Shown here in pieces: positions 6,052 through 15,441 of a DNA stretch of 27,691 nucleotides. Position numbers and translations under genes: made by a program. This stretch comes from Coxiellaceae bacterium UBA1530. GTDB taxonomy: Bacteria > Pseudomonadota > Gammaproteobacteria > Coxiellales > Coxiellaceae. The notes under the pieces are model-generated. The model ran no database searches. It had not been told where the DNA came from and saw nothing but the letters and a program-made list of their open reading frames with translations. The stretch's first letter is position 1, and every line of letters starts with the position of its first letter. The stretch is from NCBI GenBank assembly GCA_002323325.1, contig DCQA01000031.1, positions 5,245 to 32,935 of the forward strand, given 5' to 3'.

Positions 6052-8868
6052 CTAAGGTGCTGAAACCTTGGTCTTTATCGAGTTTAGAGTATGACCGACA
6101 CCAGGCAAAATGCTTGGAAGAGAGCGAAATATACTAGGATTGTTTAAGGACGACCGATCATCGTTTAGTGAAGCGAGATGCTGATCTTTTAAGATGCTTA
6201 AGGTCTTTTTCACATTTTCATCGCTCGGAAAACTTTCAGACACTTGATCAACAGTTTTTTCTATCAGTGTCCTATTTTTTGACTCAATGGCTTTTGACAG
6301 TGCTTGCAACTGCGCATGTGAACATGAGACATATAATTTATTTAAAATCGCTTGCTGATTTTCTTTGAGTTTATTAGATTCTTGAGGAGTATCGTTATTT
6401 GCACCGAGAATGGCCATGCAAAAACGGCACCTTTCAGAACGCTGATTATTTAGGGAACTCATTATAAAATCTGGAAGACCAAGTGGCACGTAGTTTTGTC
6501 TTAGGTTATTACCAGGCAATGCTTGATTAAAAAATGATTTAAAACCTCCACTATCAATCTGCTCTAATTGCCGCTTGTCATCTTCACTGATATTTAATAA
6601 TAGCGCGTCAAGTCCATAGAAATGTAGTGTATTTATCCTATCGTTTCTGGCGGTATCAGGTGCCTCATTGTTGTATTTATGTGGCGCTTTTACACGCTTA
6701 TTACAGTTAGTGTCACGTTTGTACCTAGCCATCTCGTTAGTGTTGACGATTTTAGAACCTTGGTAGGCAGAATACAGGCAACATGCCCCTGCAACACCCA
6801 GCAATCCCCATCCTATGGGGTTACTAACTAAAAAACTGGTAGCCACTAATAATGAGGTATATTGTACTGTAAGTAGCACGCTTGCCATGACTAAAGCCGA
6901 CGAGAAAGTACCGGCTACTGCGATTTTTTCCTTTTTGCCTAGCGATGAAGAACCTAGCATGATAATTGCAGGCACTATAGTTAAACCCGCTGCTCCCATT
7001 CCAAATGCTCCGGCAATAGGCAGCCACTGCGATTTCTGGGTTAACTTTGCATGCCCAAAGCCATCACGTTGCGCAATGACCTCTTGTGAGCACTGAAAGT
7101 TCTTTGCATAGCGCTCATGAGCCTTATGTACTACAGCTAAGCTTGAGCTTCCTGATGTTATGAAGCTCTTCATTTTCTCTGCATAGTCTGCGCCTATTGT
7201 ACGACGGGCGCTTTTGTCAGACATCTCTGCATTGATTCGGGACTGCGTGATTAAGCCACTCAAGTGGTCGTCGAAATAGGTATCATAAACAATATCTTGT
7301 AAGACAAATGCTGATGCTGACTTATGCATTGCACCTTGATCTAAAGTAGCTTCGTCATTAAAAGCTAACTCACGACAGGCTCTGACATCAATTTCAGCCT
7401 CAGAATATCGATCCATTGCGCTCTTACAGCCGCCAGCAACTATGGATTGTAGGGTTTCAGACCACACCGAGCTCAGCCAGGTATTTTCCGGCTTTAGGTA
7501 GGCATTTCCGTCCAATGATAATAATTTAGCAAGTGCGTGTGCTTGACGCTGCACTGAATCTAAAACAGTACCAACTTCAACAGAATGATTAATACTTACG
7601 GTTAAGTCTTTTCGGATGCCAGATAATGTAGCAATTTGATCATTAAGCGTTGCTTTACCCTGTAGATAACCCTGGTAAGCAACTTGAGCTTTTTTATATT
7701 CATTCTTAATGAACCCTGAATTTACACCATCGATAAAAAAGCCCTTCTTTGAAACTTCATAAAGAGTAGCTATCATCGCAAGTTCATTGTGCAACCGTGC
7801 TCGGCGAGCTAATTCAGAGCCTCTACCATTATCTGTCTGACTCAAATCCTCACCCTGTTGGTTCACATTAAGTTGCATAAAGTGACGAAGCCTGATGAGA
7901 TCTGGATTCTCATCGGTTGATTCTAAAAGATCTCTATTGATCGCCTCTACCGCTCCTATCTCCAACCTTGCTGTTTCAGTTTGGTGATTACTCGCTTCAT
8001 CGATTTTATAGGCACCATCTCTAAAAACGTGGGCTCTATCGTCAATCGACGTTAAACGATGACAAAAAATCTCGTAGTCCTCGCCATCAACTCTATCCAA
8101 CTTGTCAAATGCTGCTTCCAATCGAGAGCGAGCCTTAACATCGGTACTATTAGATCCTTTTCCCTTTACCACGGAAGGAAGCCGCATTGTATAGGTAATA
8201 TAGTTTTCGCGACCCTCTCGGTGATAGACACCCGTAGAGATAGAGGTTGGATCTGATTCATCAAGGGATTTTTGATGAGAATTATGCGTTGCCGGCGTGG
8301 TTGTTTCGCTATACCCGTATGCACTCATAATCGTATGCGTACGTGACTCTGCAGGAGATGTTTTCTTTTCCCAATCTGATTTCTGAATTATTCTCACATC
8401 AGCTGCATTTAACTCATTCTGTTGATTCCAAAAATGCACACGATCGCGGATTAAAGGAAGCATTTTTTTGCGGTATCCCTCGACATACTGAAGGTATTTT
8501 TTACTGAATTCTGATGGATCTGAATGATCACTTGAGATTCCTTCCAGATCATCCTTGTGATGCTCTAAAAACGCATCCATTACAGCGTTTCCCAGTGGCA
8601 CAATCACCTCGTTAAAAAAACGACGTTGTAATGCGATCTTATTAAGACTAGATTGAGAAATTTCAAGTTGCTTTTCAAGAGCATAAGAAAAAAGGTTATC
8701 AGCATACGCCTTAACATCGTCTGTCAAACGAGGAATAGCTTCCTGCAGGTGATGCTGATGAACAAATGCATTCAACTGGTCTTTTAACCTCTCTGAGGAA
8801 ACTGGCTGAAGACTACCGCCGGACAATGACTCTGTTAACCCCGGACTCGAAGTGCTATGTTCACTCAT
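6052..8868 (-). CDS. Large effector-like protein with a CKSxxDR (Cys-x5-Arg) motif and a membrane cluster
   Basis: The 938-residue protein is not one I recognise as a whole. Its N-terminus is Ser/Thr-rich and disordered-looking; residues 30-600 are mostly helical and soluble. C-K-S-A-M-D-R at 481-487 (preceded by AGG) resembles the Cys-x5-Arg loop of phosphoinositide phosphatases of the IpgD/SopB and SidP kinds (CKSGKDR), although the Gly-Lys pair and the following Thr are replaced. Three hydrophobic segments (about 616-640, 648-668, 672-702) could insert into a membrane. The C-terminal 230 residues are polar and helical. AAGGTGG precedes the ATG. A PmrA-like box lies at 8950-8970. The gene sits opposite in strand inside the dat-ybeD/lipB block. 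A role as a host-directed phosphatase is inference. Confidence 0.6.
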   Translation of the reverse strand: MSEHSTSSPGLTESLSGGSLQPVSSERLKDQLNAFVHQHHLQEAIPRLTDDVKAYADNLFSYALEKQLEISQSSLNKIALQRRFFNEVIVPLGNAVMDAFLEHHKDDLEGISSDHSDPSEFSKKYLQYVEGYRKKMLPLIRDRVHFWNQQNELNAADVRIIQKSDWEKKTSPAESRTHTIMSAYGYSETTTPATHNSHQKSLDESDPTSISTGVYHREGRENYITYTMRLPSVVKGKGSNSTDVKARSRLEAAFDKLDRVDGEDYEIFCHRLTSIDDRAHVFRDGAYKIDEASNHQTETARLEIGAVEAINRDLLESTDENPDLIRLRHFMQLNVNQQGEDLSQTDNGRGSELARRARLHNELAMIATLYEVSKKGFFIDGVNSGFIKNEYKKAQVAYQGYLQGKATLNDQIATLSGIRKDLTVSINHSVEVGTVLDSVQRQAHALAKLLSLDGNAYLKPENTWLSSVWSETLQSIVAGGCKSAMDRYSEAEIDVRACRELAFNDEATLDQGAMHKSASAFVLQDIVYDTYFDDHLSGLITQSRINAEMSDKSARRTIGADYAEKMKSFITSGSSSLAVVHKAHERYAKNFQCSQEVIAQRDGFGHAKLTQKSQWLPIAGAFGMGAAGLTIVPAIIMLGSSSLGKKEKIAVAGTFSSALVMASVLLTVQYTSLLVATSFLVSNPIGWGLLGVAGACCLYSAYQGSKIVNTNEMARYKRDTNCNKRVKAPHKYNNEAPDTARNDRINTLHFYGLDALLLNISEDDKRQLEQIDSGGFKSFFNQALPGNNLRQNYVPLGLPDFIMSSLNNQRSERCRFCMAILGANNDTPQESNKLKENQQAILNKLYVSCSHAQLQALSKAIESKNRTLIEKTVDQVSESFPSDENVKKTLSILKDQHLASLNDDRSSLNNPSIFRSLPSILPGVGHTLNSIKTKVSAP

Positions 8869-8914
8869 AAAGATCCACCTTTAATCTCGGTCGAATGCAG
8901 GTCCGCAGTCGATT

Positions 8915-8928
8915 CACAGTATAACCAC
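8915..8928 (-). promoter_or_regulatory. Promoter block GTGGTTATACTGTG with -10 TATACT
   Basis: Read leftward, this 14-nt block contains TATACT (8923-8918), a good -10 hexamer 50 bp before the 938-residue gene. The identical 14 bases occur in the promoter of the U-box gene at 17233-17246. Distance from the second half-site of the upstream box is 36 bp here versus 15 bp there. Confidence 0.5.
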
Positions 8929-8949
8929 CTTTTCTCTGATGCTAGCATG

Positions 8950-8970
8950 TTAAGATTAAGAATATATTAA
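8950..8970 (-). promoter_or_regulatory. PmrA-like direct repeat upstream of the 938-residue gene
   Basis: Read leftward the site is TTAATATATTCTTAATCTTAA (21 nt at most, half-sites TTAAT starting at 8970 and 8959, period 11 bp). It fits the tandem cTTAATatT, 2-bp spaced, that I know for the PmrA response regulator of Legionella and Coxiella effector genes. An alternative weak -10 (TAGCAT) lies 15 bp downstream. Confidence 0.6.
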
Positions 8971-9192
8971 AAAAAAGGCATAATTACAGTGTGTGATCAC
9001 AGTTATTTGAACTCATGGGGTATTACCGCCCATTTAAAACGTGCTTTCATGACATAAACTGCGTGACACGCTCATCCCTCAATCATATGGATCTAACCTA
9101 TTAATTATATTACATTATTGATTGTTCATTGACGCATAGATAGTATTAGAACAGCTGCATAAGCATTCACCTTTGATTAGGAATAGCCCATC

Positions 9193-10530
9193 ATGATCCT
9201 GCGCCATCTCAATGAGACCCTCCTGTACGCAATCATTGCGATTGGATGTTTTGCTACCATGTATTTATTCAATACCTTGCTATCGAATCATCTATCACCG
9301 GCATTTTATGGGGATATTGCATTTTCGATGAAAGTGTTTTATTTGTTGGCCATCATCGTTCAAATGGGAAAACCTAAACTGGTTTTAAAATTAGTGCCTG
9401 TTTTTCATCAAAAACGCCACCTGAGTGAAATTCATTTGTTACAGTGGTGTGGCTTTTCTCTACTCATTAACATTATTGTCTATCTCATCATAACGGCTCT
9501 GATTTTTTTGAGTGTCTATGTATTTCACTCACCCAATCTTCATATTTCAAAAGAAGTTCACATTATCATTTGGTTTCTGCCCATCATATCTGTGTATAGC
9601 TTTCTTGGCTTAATTCTCAATGCCTATCAAGCTTATGGATTTGGCTTAGTAGAAGCATTTACAAATAAAATGGCACCATGGCTATGTCTTAATATCTTAC
9701 TCCTAGGTACGCTTCTCTTAGTTGATCAACTCAAACCCATTCACGTCGTGTTCATTTATTCTTGCACTTACCTCATTCTCTTTTTTACGACTGCCGTTTT
9801 TTTAAAACGATCAACTGGCAATCATGCATTTTTTCAATTTTTAGATAAAACCTACCTCTCTGAAAGTAAACAAACTCTGGTACGATGGAAAAAAGATGGT
9901 ATCGGGTTTCTTGGAAATAGCGCTATCAGCACAGCACTTAGATGTGTTGCACTGGTGGTCATGGAAACTGGTTCACACTTACCTGGCTCGAAACTGGATG
10001 AAAACTCGGTGGGATTTTTTGCAGCGATTCAAACCATCGGTGCCGCGGGCATACTACTCTCCCAGGTATCTTACACCTCTTTTCAAGCAAAACTAGCCAC
10101 CTACCTCGCTTCGGAAAAAATGCAGGAAACCGCTAATCGAGAGAACTGGAAAATCACTCGAATCAATATTCTAGTTTCCATCGCATACATCACTTTTATT
10201 ATCTGTTTTGGTAAACAAATCCTTGGCGTCTTTGGTGAAAGTTTTCGAACAGTATATCCTGAGTTAATTATTACGAGCTTCTCTACGTTTTTTTACACGG
10301 TAAGCAGTATATCTCCAAGCTACCTTAATTTCACAAACAACATTGGATTATGTAACCGGATACAAGTGTGCTCTCTACTGACTTACGTAATAGTGGGATA
10401 CACGCTGGGGTATTTCTATGGTATCACTGGTGTTTGCATAGCATCACTGTGCTGCTGGGCATTTAGAGCCACGGCACTGCATATCATCGCCAGAAAACTC
10501 ACAGGCCATCACCCACTGGGGGCATTTTAG
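9193..10530 (+). CDS. MOP-superfamily membrane flippase (oligosaccharide/polysaccharide exporter type)
   Basis: The 445-residue protein has about twelve hydrophobic segments and begins with a short polar stretch then a helix (LLYAIIAIGCFATMYLFNTLL) followed by LSPAFYGDIAFSMKVF, the start pattern of Wzx-like flippases. It probably moves a lipid-linked glycan or related lipid across the inner membrane; the substrate is unknown and no glycosyltransferases are nearby. The ATG at 9193 has TTAGGA ten bases upstream, a usable but distant ribosome site. It stands between the leftward 938-residue gene and lipB, where lipoate genes would normally follow ybeD directly, so it looks inserted. An unrelated MOP member (DinF-type) occurs at 25225. 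Superfamily confident, subfamily moderate. Confidence 0.75.
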   Translation: MILRHLNETLLYAIIAIGCFATMYLFNTLLSNHLSPAFYGDIAFSMKVFYLLAIIVQMGKPKLVLKLVPVFHQKRHLSEIHLLQWCGFSLLINIIVYLIITALIFLSVYVFHSPNLHISKEVHIIIWFLPIISVYSFLGLILNAYQAYGFGLVEAFTNKMAPWLCLNILLLGTLLLVDQLKPIHVVFIYSCTYLILFFTTAVFLKRSTGNHAFFQFLDKTYLSESKQTLVRWKKDGIGFLGNSAISTALRCVALVVMETGSHLPGSKLDENSVGFFAAIQTIGAAGILLSQVSYTSFQAKLATYLASEKMQETANRENWKITRINILVSIAYITFIICFGKQILGVFGESFRTVYPELIITSFSTFFYTVSSISPSYLNFTNNIGLCNRIQVCSLLTYVIVGYTLGYFYGITGVCIASLCCWAFRATALHIIARKLTGHHPLGAF

Positions 10531-10574
10531 CCGATTTATGAACTGGATTTCGCATCAAGTGCCTTGAAATTATC

Positions 10575-10602
10575 GTGACAACCTTGGACAATATTGTATA
10601 TT
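10575..10602 (+). promoter_or_regulatory. Probable sigma-70 promoter of lipB-lipA-lssY-like
   Basis: GTGACA (10575-10580) and TATATT (10597-10602) are each five-of-six matches, 16 bp apart and 20 bp before the lipB ATG. A local promoter makes sense because the usual upstream dat-ybeD segment is separated by two inserted genes. Confidence 0.5.
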
Positions 10603-10621
10603 TCCATACCGGTACCCGTAC

Positions 10622-11299
10622 ATGACAAGCCGCTTAATCGTTCGACATCTGGATCAACAGCCATACCAGAACACCTGGGATCAGATGAAATCGTTTAACG
10701 AACAACGTGACAAGAATACCCCCGATGAGCTGTGGATCTTAGAACATGACGCCGTCTACACTCAAGGTCTAGCTGGTAAACCGGAACACATTCTTCGCAC
10801 TTGCGAGATACCGATAGTACAAACTGATCGTGGAGGACAAGTGACCTACCACGGCCCTGGTCAACTGATGCTCTACACACTCTTTGATATCAAACGGTTA
10901 GGTATCGGCCCCAGGCGATTAGTCTCTCAGTTAGAGCAAAGCCTCATTGATTACCTCAGCACACTCGGAATCAATGCCCAAGGAGACCCACAAGCACCTG
11001 GTGTATACGTTCACGATGCCAAGATTGCCTCGATCGGGCTGCGTATACGTCGAGGTTGTAGCTATCATGGTTTAGCATTGAATGTCTCACTGGACACATC
11101 ACCCTTTCAGGCAATTAATCCCTGCGGCTTCAAAGGTCTAGCCATCACACAAATAGCAGCGTACACTCCAACCACCACAGTGAATGAAGTCAAAACCAAG
11201 GTCGTCCCCCACATACTCAATCACTTTGGCTATAGCGAACACACTTTATATCAGAATCGACTAAGGCAACATCAAGATGACCAATACAACGCCCTATGA
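10622..11299 (+). CDS. lipB: Octanoyl-[acyl carrier protein]:protein N-octanoyltransferase
   Basis: LipB moves octanoate from acyl carrier protein to lipoyl domains in the cytosol, the first step of lipoic acid synthesis. The 225-residue protein has the conserved RGGQVTYHGPGQ segment (70-81), the catalytic lysine K134 in AKIASIGLRI and the acyl-thioester cysteine C168 in NPCGFKGL. Length matches the family. The ATG at 10622 has little Shine-Dalgarno but is the only start that keeps the conserved N-terminus. The gene overlaps lipA by 23 bases, indicating translational coupling. Confidence 0.95.
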   Translation: MTSRLIVRHLDQQPYQNTWDQMKSFNEQRDKNTPDELWILEHDAVYTQGLAGKPEHILRTCEIPIVQTDRGGQVTYHGPGQLMLYTLFDIKRLGIGPRRLVSQLEQSLIDYLSTLGINAQGDPQAPGVYVHDAKIASIGLRIRRGCSYHGLALNVSLDTSPFQAINPCGFKGLAITQIAAYTPTTTVNEVKTKVVPHILNHFGYSEHTLYQNRLRQHQDDQYNAL

Positions 11300-12233
11300 T
11301 CCCACCAAAAAAGCGCTAGGCGCTGATAAGTTATCTCGCATACCCGTCAAAATCGAACCAACCACTGAGCCTCTTAAAAAACCCGACTGGATACGCATCC
11401 GGCTTCCCAATAACTCAAAAGCCGCAGAGCTAAAGTCACGCCTACGTCAACAGAAATTAGTCACTGTCTGTGAAGAGGCCAGTTGTCCCAACCTCGCAGA
11501 ATGCTTTAGTGGTGGCACGGCCACTTTTATGATTATGGGTGATAAATGCACACGCCGCTGCAGTTTTTGTGATATTGGTCATGGTCGACCCGATCCTCTA
11601 GACGCCGACGAACCAGCTAGGTTAGCTGAAACGGTTCAAGGTCTAGGTTTAAAGTATGTTGTGATAACTTCGGTTGATAGAGATGACTTGCGTGACGGTG
11701 GCGCACAACACTTCACTGATTGCGTTCAGGCCGTGCGAGCTGCGATGCCTACGATCAAAATTGAAGTGCTTGTTCCGGATTTTCGTGGGCGTATGGAAAA
11801 AGCACTCAACAACATGGAAGACGGCTTGCCAGATGTATTCAACCATAATATCGAAACGGTACCACGCCTGTACAAGCAAGCACGTCCAGGATCAGACTAT
11901 GCTTGGTCCCTCAGGCTCATGCAAACGTTCAAGCAGCGTTATCAAGGTATTCCTACCAAATCTGGTTTAATGCTAGGGCTGGGTGAAACCATCGAAGAAA
12001 TTAAAACCGTCCTGCAGGACCTTCGTGCTCATGAAGTCGACATGCTAACGGTGGGGCAATATTTACAACCCACTCGTTATCATATGCCCGTCGAACGTTA
12101 TGTAACGCCCGAGGAATTCATCGAATTGGGTAACTACGCCAAATCAATAGGCTTTACTCACGTTGCCTCAGGTCCTTTAGTACGCTCGTCATACCATGCA
12201 GATCGTCAAGCTGCCGGGGAAGATATAGCATAA
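11277..12233 (+). CDS. lipA: Lipoyl synthase (radical SAM)
   Basis: LipA inserts two sulfurs into protein-bound octanoate, using one [4Fe-4S] cluster for radical SAM chemistry and a second that is sacrificed as sulfur donor. The 318-residue protein shows both cluster motifs: CEEASCPNLAEC (C65, C70, C76) for the auxiliary cluster and CTRRCSFC (C91, C95, C98) for the radical SAM cluster. The C-terminal RSS (303-305, in PLVRSSYHAD) that caps the auxiliary cluster is present. The start at 11277 lies inside lipB. The LssY-like gene begins 19 bp after the stop, probably in the same transcript. Confidence 0.97.
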   Translation: MTNTTPYDPTKKALGADKLSRIPVKIEPTTEPLKKPDWIRIRLPNNSKAAELKSRLRQQKLVTVCEEASCPNLAECFSGGTATFMIMGDKCTRRCSFCDIGHGRPDPLDADEPARLAETVQGLGLKYVVITSVDRDDLRDGGAQHFTDCVQAVRAAMPTIKIEVLVPDFRGRMEKALNNMEDGLPDVFNHNIETVPRLYKQARPGSDYAWSLRLMQTFKQRYQGIPTKSGLMLGLGETIEEIKTVLQDLRAHEVDMLTVGQYLQPTRYHMPVERYVTPEEFIELGNYAKSIGFTHVASGPLVRSSYHADRQAAGEDIA

Positions 12234-12252
12234 CTTGCTAGGGAAGCCATCA

Positions 12253-14298
12253 ATGCTACATGAATTTGTTCACCCAATCATAGAATATTTCAGTCAGCAC
12301 CATCAAACAGCAATCGCACTGACTTTTTTTATTGCCTTTGTAGAGTCTCTGCCTTTAATTGGCACGGTCATACCCGGGTCCATTCTCATGACAGCGATTG
12401 GAACCTTAATAGGAACAGGTATCATACCAGCATCAGCCATATTACTCAGTGCAACCCTTGGTGCATTCACTGGCGACTGCATAGGCTTTGCAGTGGGCGT
12501 TTACTTTCAAAATAATTATCGACAAATCTGGCCCTTCTACAAATACCCACGCTGGATGGATGCCAGTGAAGTATTTTTTCATCGACATGGCGGTAAAAGT
12601 GTGATTATTGGCCGATTCATTGGCCCTGCAAGAAGCACTGTGCCAATGGTTGCAGGGTTACTTAAATTATCCTGGCCACGATTTATAGGCGCTGCTATAC
12701 CATCTGCCATTCTTTGGGTGATTGCCTATATGTTACCTGGCATACTTCTCGGTGCCTTTGCTTTGGAGGTACCTTTCAAACAATCCTCTCACTTCTTGAT
12801 GTACGGCATCATTTTTATAATTGGTCTTTGGTTCATCTACTGGGTTTGCCAACGATCATTTTCCGTCATCACTGCCTACTGCGATCACACCATTGATAAA
12901 ACCTGGCGATGGCTGGACAAACATCCTCGTACACATTGGATAACCGATTTTATTCAAAATAACGATATTGAGGATAATAGCAGTCAATTGAAGAGACTGA
13001 TTGTGTGCGCTGTGTGCTTAATATTATTCTTACTGGTTTTTTTACAGTTAACCCACGAACAACCTTTGATTGCTCAATTTAACTCCCCGACCTACTATTT
13101 TCTGCAATCCATCCGTTCTATCACCTTAGACAACATTCTAATTGTCACAACGGCGTATGGTAACACGCCCCTTGCAGCGATGGTCACGCTGTGTGTCTTA
13201 ATTGCACTGCTGATTAAACACCAGTGGCGATATTCTTATTACCTATTGGGGACTATGGCGGTACCAACGGCCATCACCTTTCTGATTAAATCCACTTTTA
13301 CGTCGATTAGACCCGATGTCGTGTTGCCTTACATTCAAGAAAATTCTTTCCCCAGCGGTCACACCGTCATAAGTATCATTCTCTATGGATACATCGCTTT
13401 TATAACACGGCAATTCTTTCCAGATTGGGGAAAAAAAGTCTATGTATTAGCATCATTATTAATCAGCAGTATTATCTTTTCCCGAATCTACTTAGGGGCA
13501 CATTGGCTCACTGATATCCTTGGAGGCACTCTACTTGCATCTGGCTTATTGATCAGTAGCATATTGCTCTATAGACGACAAACGCCTAGCACTCACGAGA
13601 TTCCATCAGAGACGTATTGGGCTATGACACTCGTCATCGCACTGATCGTGCTTCCATTCACATACACGATGATTGATTTCAAGAAGATCCAAAGAATTTA
13701 TCAAGTCCAGTCTCACAAGACCATACTCACTGCGAAAAGCTGGTCAAAGCAACCGATCGACAATCTACCTATTGCAAGGCTTAATCGATTAGGAAGACCA
13801 CTGCAACCGTTTAACATTCAATGGCAAGACTCACTGTCTAATATTCGTACTACCCTACTTCAGTCCGGATGGACCATCATACAACCATATCCCACAACAA
13901 CACACTCGACAGAGAAGATACCCCGTTCATACCACCTATTTTCACCGCTTCACCATCGAAAAAAACCTGCCATCATTGCAACCATCAAACAACCACCCTC
14001 TGCAATCGTTGAACTGAAGCTTTGGTCATCAGAGACATATGTCGAAAACACATCACACCCCATTTGGATAGGCACACTTAAGCAGTCAGATACCTCACAA
14101 GATAGCGCATCAAAAAACTTCCTCACCTATTTAATTCCGCCGATATTGCAGCAACTTACCATCAACCACATATCCGTTCAGCGTATTCAAGTGCCACGAT
14201 CTATGATGAGCATTGACCTAGAAAAGACCAACTGGGACGGAACTATTATCATCCTTGCAAAAAACACTAGCATGAAAAGAAACACACACTCTGAATAA
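12253..14298 (+). CDS. DedA-PAP2-LssY_C membrane protein
   Basis: Three domains are visible in 681 residues. Residues about 5-200 are a DedA/VTT domain (SLPLIGTVIPGSILM, GRFIGPARSTVPMVAGLL). Residues about 240-440 are a PAP2 lipid phosphatase with all three catalytic motifs: KSTFTSIRP, PSGH, and SRIYLGAHWLTD. The C-terminal part (about 510-675) is soluble and matches the LssY C-terminal domain in position and in its two-lobed polar sequence. Such proteins probably recycle or remodel undecaprenyl- or phosphatidyl-phosphate lipids; the DedA part may flip the lipid. I chose the ATG at 12253 (AGGGAA seven bases upstream) over an in-frame TTG at 12235. Domain order is as in LssY of Legionella. The exact substrate is unknown. 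Confidence 0.85.
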   Translation: MLHEFVHPIIEYFSQHHQTAIALTFFIAFVESLPLIGTVIPGSILMTAIGTLIGTGIIPASAILLSATLGAFTGDCIGFAVGVYFQNNYRQIWPFYKYPRWMDASEVFFHRHGGKSVIIGRFIGPARSTVPMVAGLLKLSWPRFIGAAIPSAILWVIAYMLPGILLGAFALEVPFKQSSHFLMYGIIFIIGLWFIYWVCQRSFSVITAYCDHTIDKTWRWLDKHPRTHWITDFIQNNDIEDNSSQLKRLIVCAVCLILFLLVFLQLTHEQPLIAQFNSPTYYFLQSIRSITLDNILIVTTAYGNTPLAAMVTLCVLIALLIKHQWRYSYYLLGTMAVPTAITFLIKSTFTSIRPDVVLPYIQENSFPSGHTVISIILYGYIAFITRQFFPDWGKKVYVLASLLISSIIFSRIYLGAHWLTDILGGTLLASGLLISSILLYRRQTPSTHEIPSETYWAMTLVIALIVLPFTYTMIDFKKIQRIYQVQSHKTILTAKSWSKQPIDNLPIARLNRLGRPLQPFNIQWQDSLSNIRTTLLQSGWTIIQPYPTTTHSTEKIPRSYHLFSPLHHRKKPAIIATIKQPPSAIVELKLWSSETYVENTSHPIWIGTLKQSDTSQDSASKNFLTYLIPPILQQLTINHISVQRIQVPRSMMSIDLEKTNWDGTIIILAKNTSMKRNTHSE

Positions 14299-14392
14299 TC
14301 CCCAATGCTTGTCCGTAATAGTAGGATGAAAGTTTTAAGAATGCTTTAAAGCGCACCCATTAAGTCGATAGCGTGAAAAAATGACATAACAC

Positions 14393-15307
14393 TTATGACG
14401 CATCTACAGTGTCTTGGTGTTCATCCATGGGAAATAACACTAACATGAGAATACCCGCAGCAATAATACAGAGAATTCCTAACCAGCTGTAAAGCGATGG
14501 TACGTGTTTCCAGACAGCCCAATCCAATACCAAACTAAATAAGGTTGTGGCGTATGAAAAAGGGCCTGTTAATCGAACAGGTGCATAACGCGTACAAGCA
14601 ACAGCAAAAAACAAATATAAATAACCAAAGACGCCAACTAACAACAAATACCCAATGACAAATGATCCCCAGTGAAAAGCGTGCCAGTGCGGCATCGACA
14701 GAGCTAAACTAAAAATGACGCCAACAGTAAAATCATAAAATACGGTTCGATAGGTTGGCTCTGTATAGGACAGTAATCGTGTCATAAAAATGACTACAGC
14801 AGCACCGACACCAGCCAATAGACCATAAAGCGCAGGGATTGAAAAAATATCTGAACCAGGACGAACAATAATCATAATTCCCAGAAATCCTAACCCCATT
14901 GCCCACCAACATTTCCCATAAAATTTGATCCCCTTCCACAAGTAAGCAACTAGGGGTATAAAAAAAGGTGATGTAGAAAATAACACAGTTGATGTTGCAA
15001 GCGATAGGTGGTGTGTCGCTATGAAGAAAGCCAACAGAACCAATGAGCCTAGAATAGACCTTCCCAACTGCATCACCCAACGAGGCGATGTTAACGCCTC
15101 AAGCGATGATATCGATGACGGTTTTTGCCAGAATAGTAGAACACAGCATATTAACCAACTGATGACAAAGCGAAAAAAAAGCACGATGCTCACAGGTAGT
15201 GTTTGTGTCGATAGCTTGACACACATCGCCATCAATGCACCGGCCAAACAAGCTAACAGGGCGAGAAAAATAGCTTTCCCACGTTGCTCTGGTATTAATT
15301 GAGACAT
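14393..15307 (-). CDS. EamA/DMT-family transporter
   Basis: The 304-residue protein has ten predicted transmembrane segments arranged as two five-helix EamA repeats: the first starts at LALLACLAGALMAMCVKLST and the second near ALYGLLAGVGAAVVIFMTRLL. Members export or import small metabolites such as amino acids or S-adenosylmethionine; the substrate cannot be read here. Two in-frame ATGs exist (15313, 15307); GGAG lies one base before the first and seven before the second, so I chose 15307. The gene converges on the LssY-like gene. No clear terminator is visible in the 94-bp gap between them. Confidence 0.85.
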   Translation of the reverse strand: MSQLIPEQRGKAIFLALLACLAGALMAMCVKLSTQTLPVSIVLFFRFVISWLICCVLLFWQKPSSISSLEALTSPRWVMQLGRSILGSLVLLAFFIATHHLSLATSTVLFSTSPFFIPLVAYLWKGIKFYGKCWWAMGLGFLGIMIIVRPGSDIFSIPALYGLLAGVGAAVVIFMTRLLSYTEPTYRTVFYDFTVGVIFSLALSMPHWHAFHWGSFVIGYLLLVGVFGYLYLFFAVACTRYAPVRLTGPFSYATTLFSLVLDWAVWKHVPSLYSWLGILCIIAAGILMLVLFPMDEHQDTVDAS

Positions 15308-15441
15308 ACCCATACTCCACCAATTACATTAAGAACGCTCAAGCGCTCCCTCTTTATAAATCAATAAGAAGATAGGCTGAAACCTTGATAAGATCAATCA
15401 CAAATAGCAACTTATCTATCTTTATTTAGCCTAAGTGATCA

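Noticed and set aside
8991..9003. TGTGATCACA as a CRP site between the 938-residue gene and the flippase gene
   Set aside because: CRP sites need six bases between TGTGA and TCACA; here there are none.
14336..14353. TTAA pair with 11-bp period between the LssY-like and EamA genes
   Set aside because: It lies between convergent stop codons where no promoter is needed and has TTAAA or TTAAG rather than TTTAAT; it gives an idea of background.
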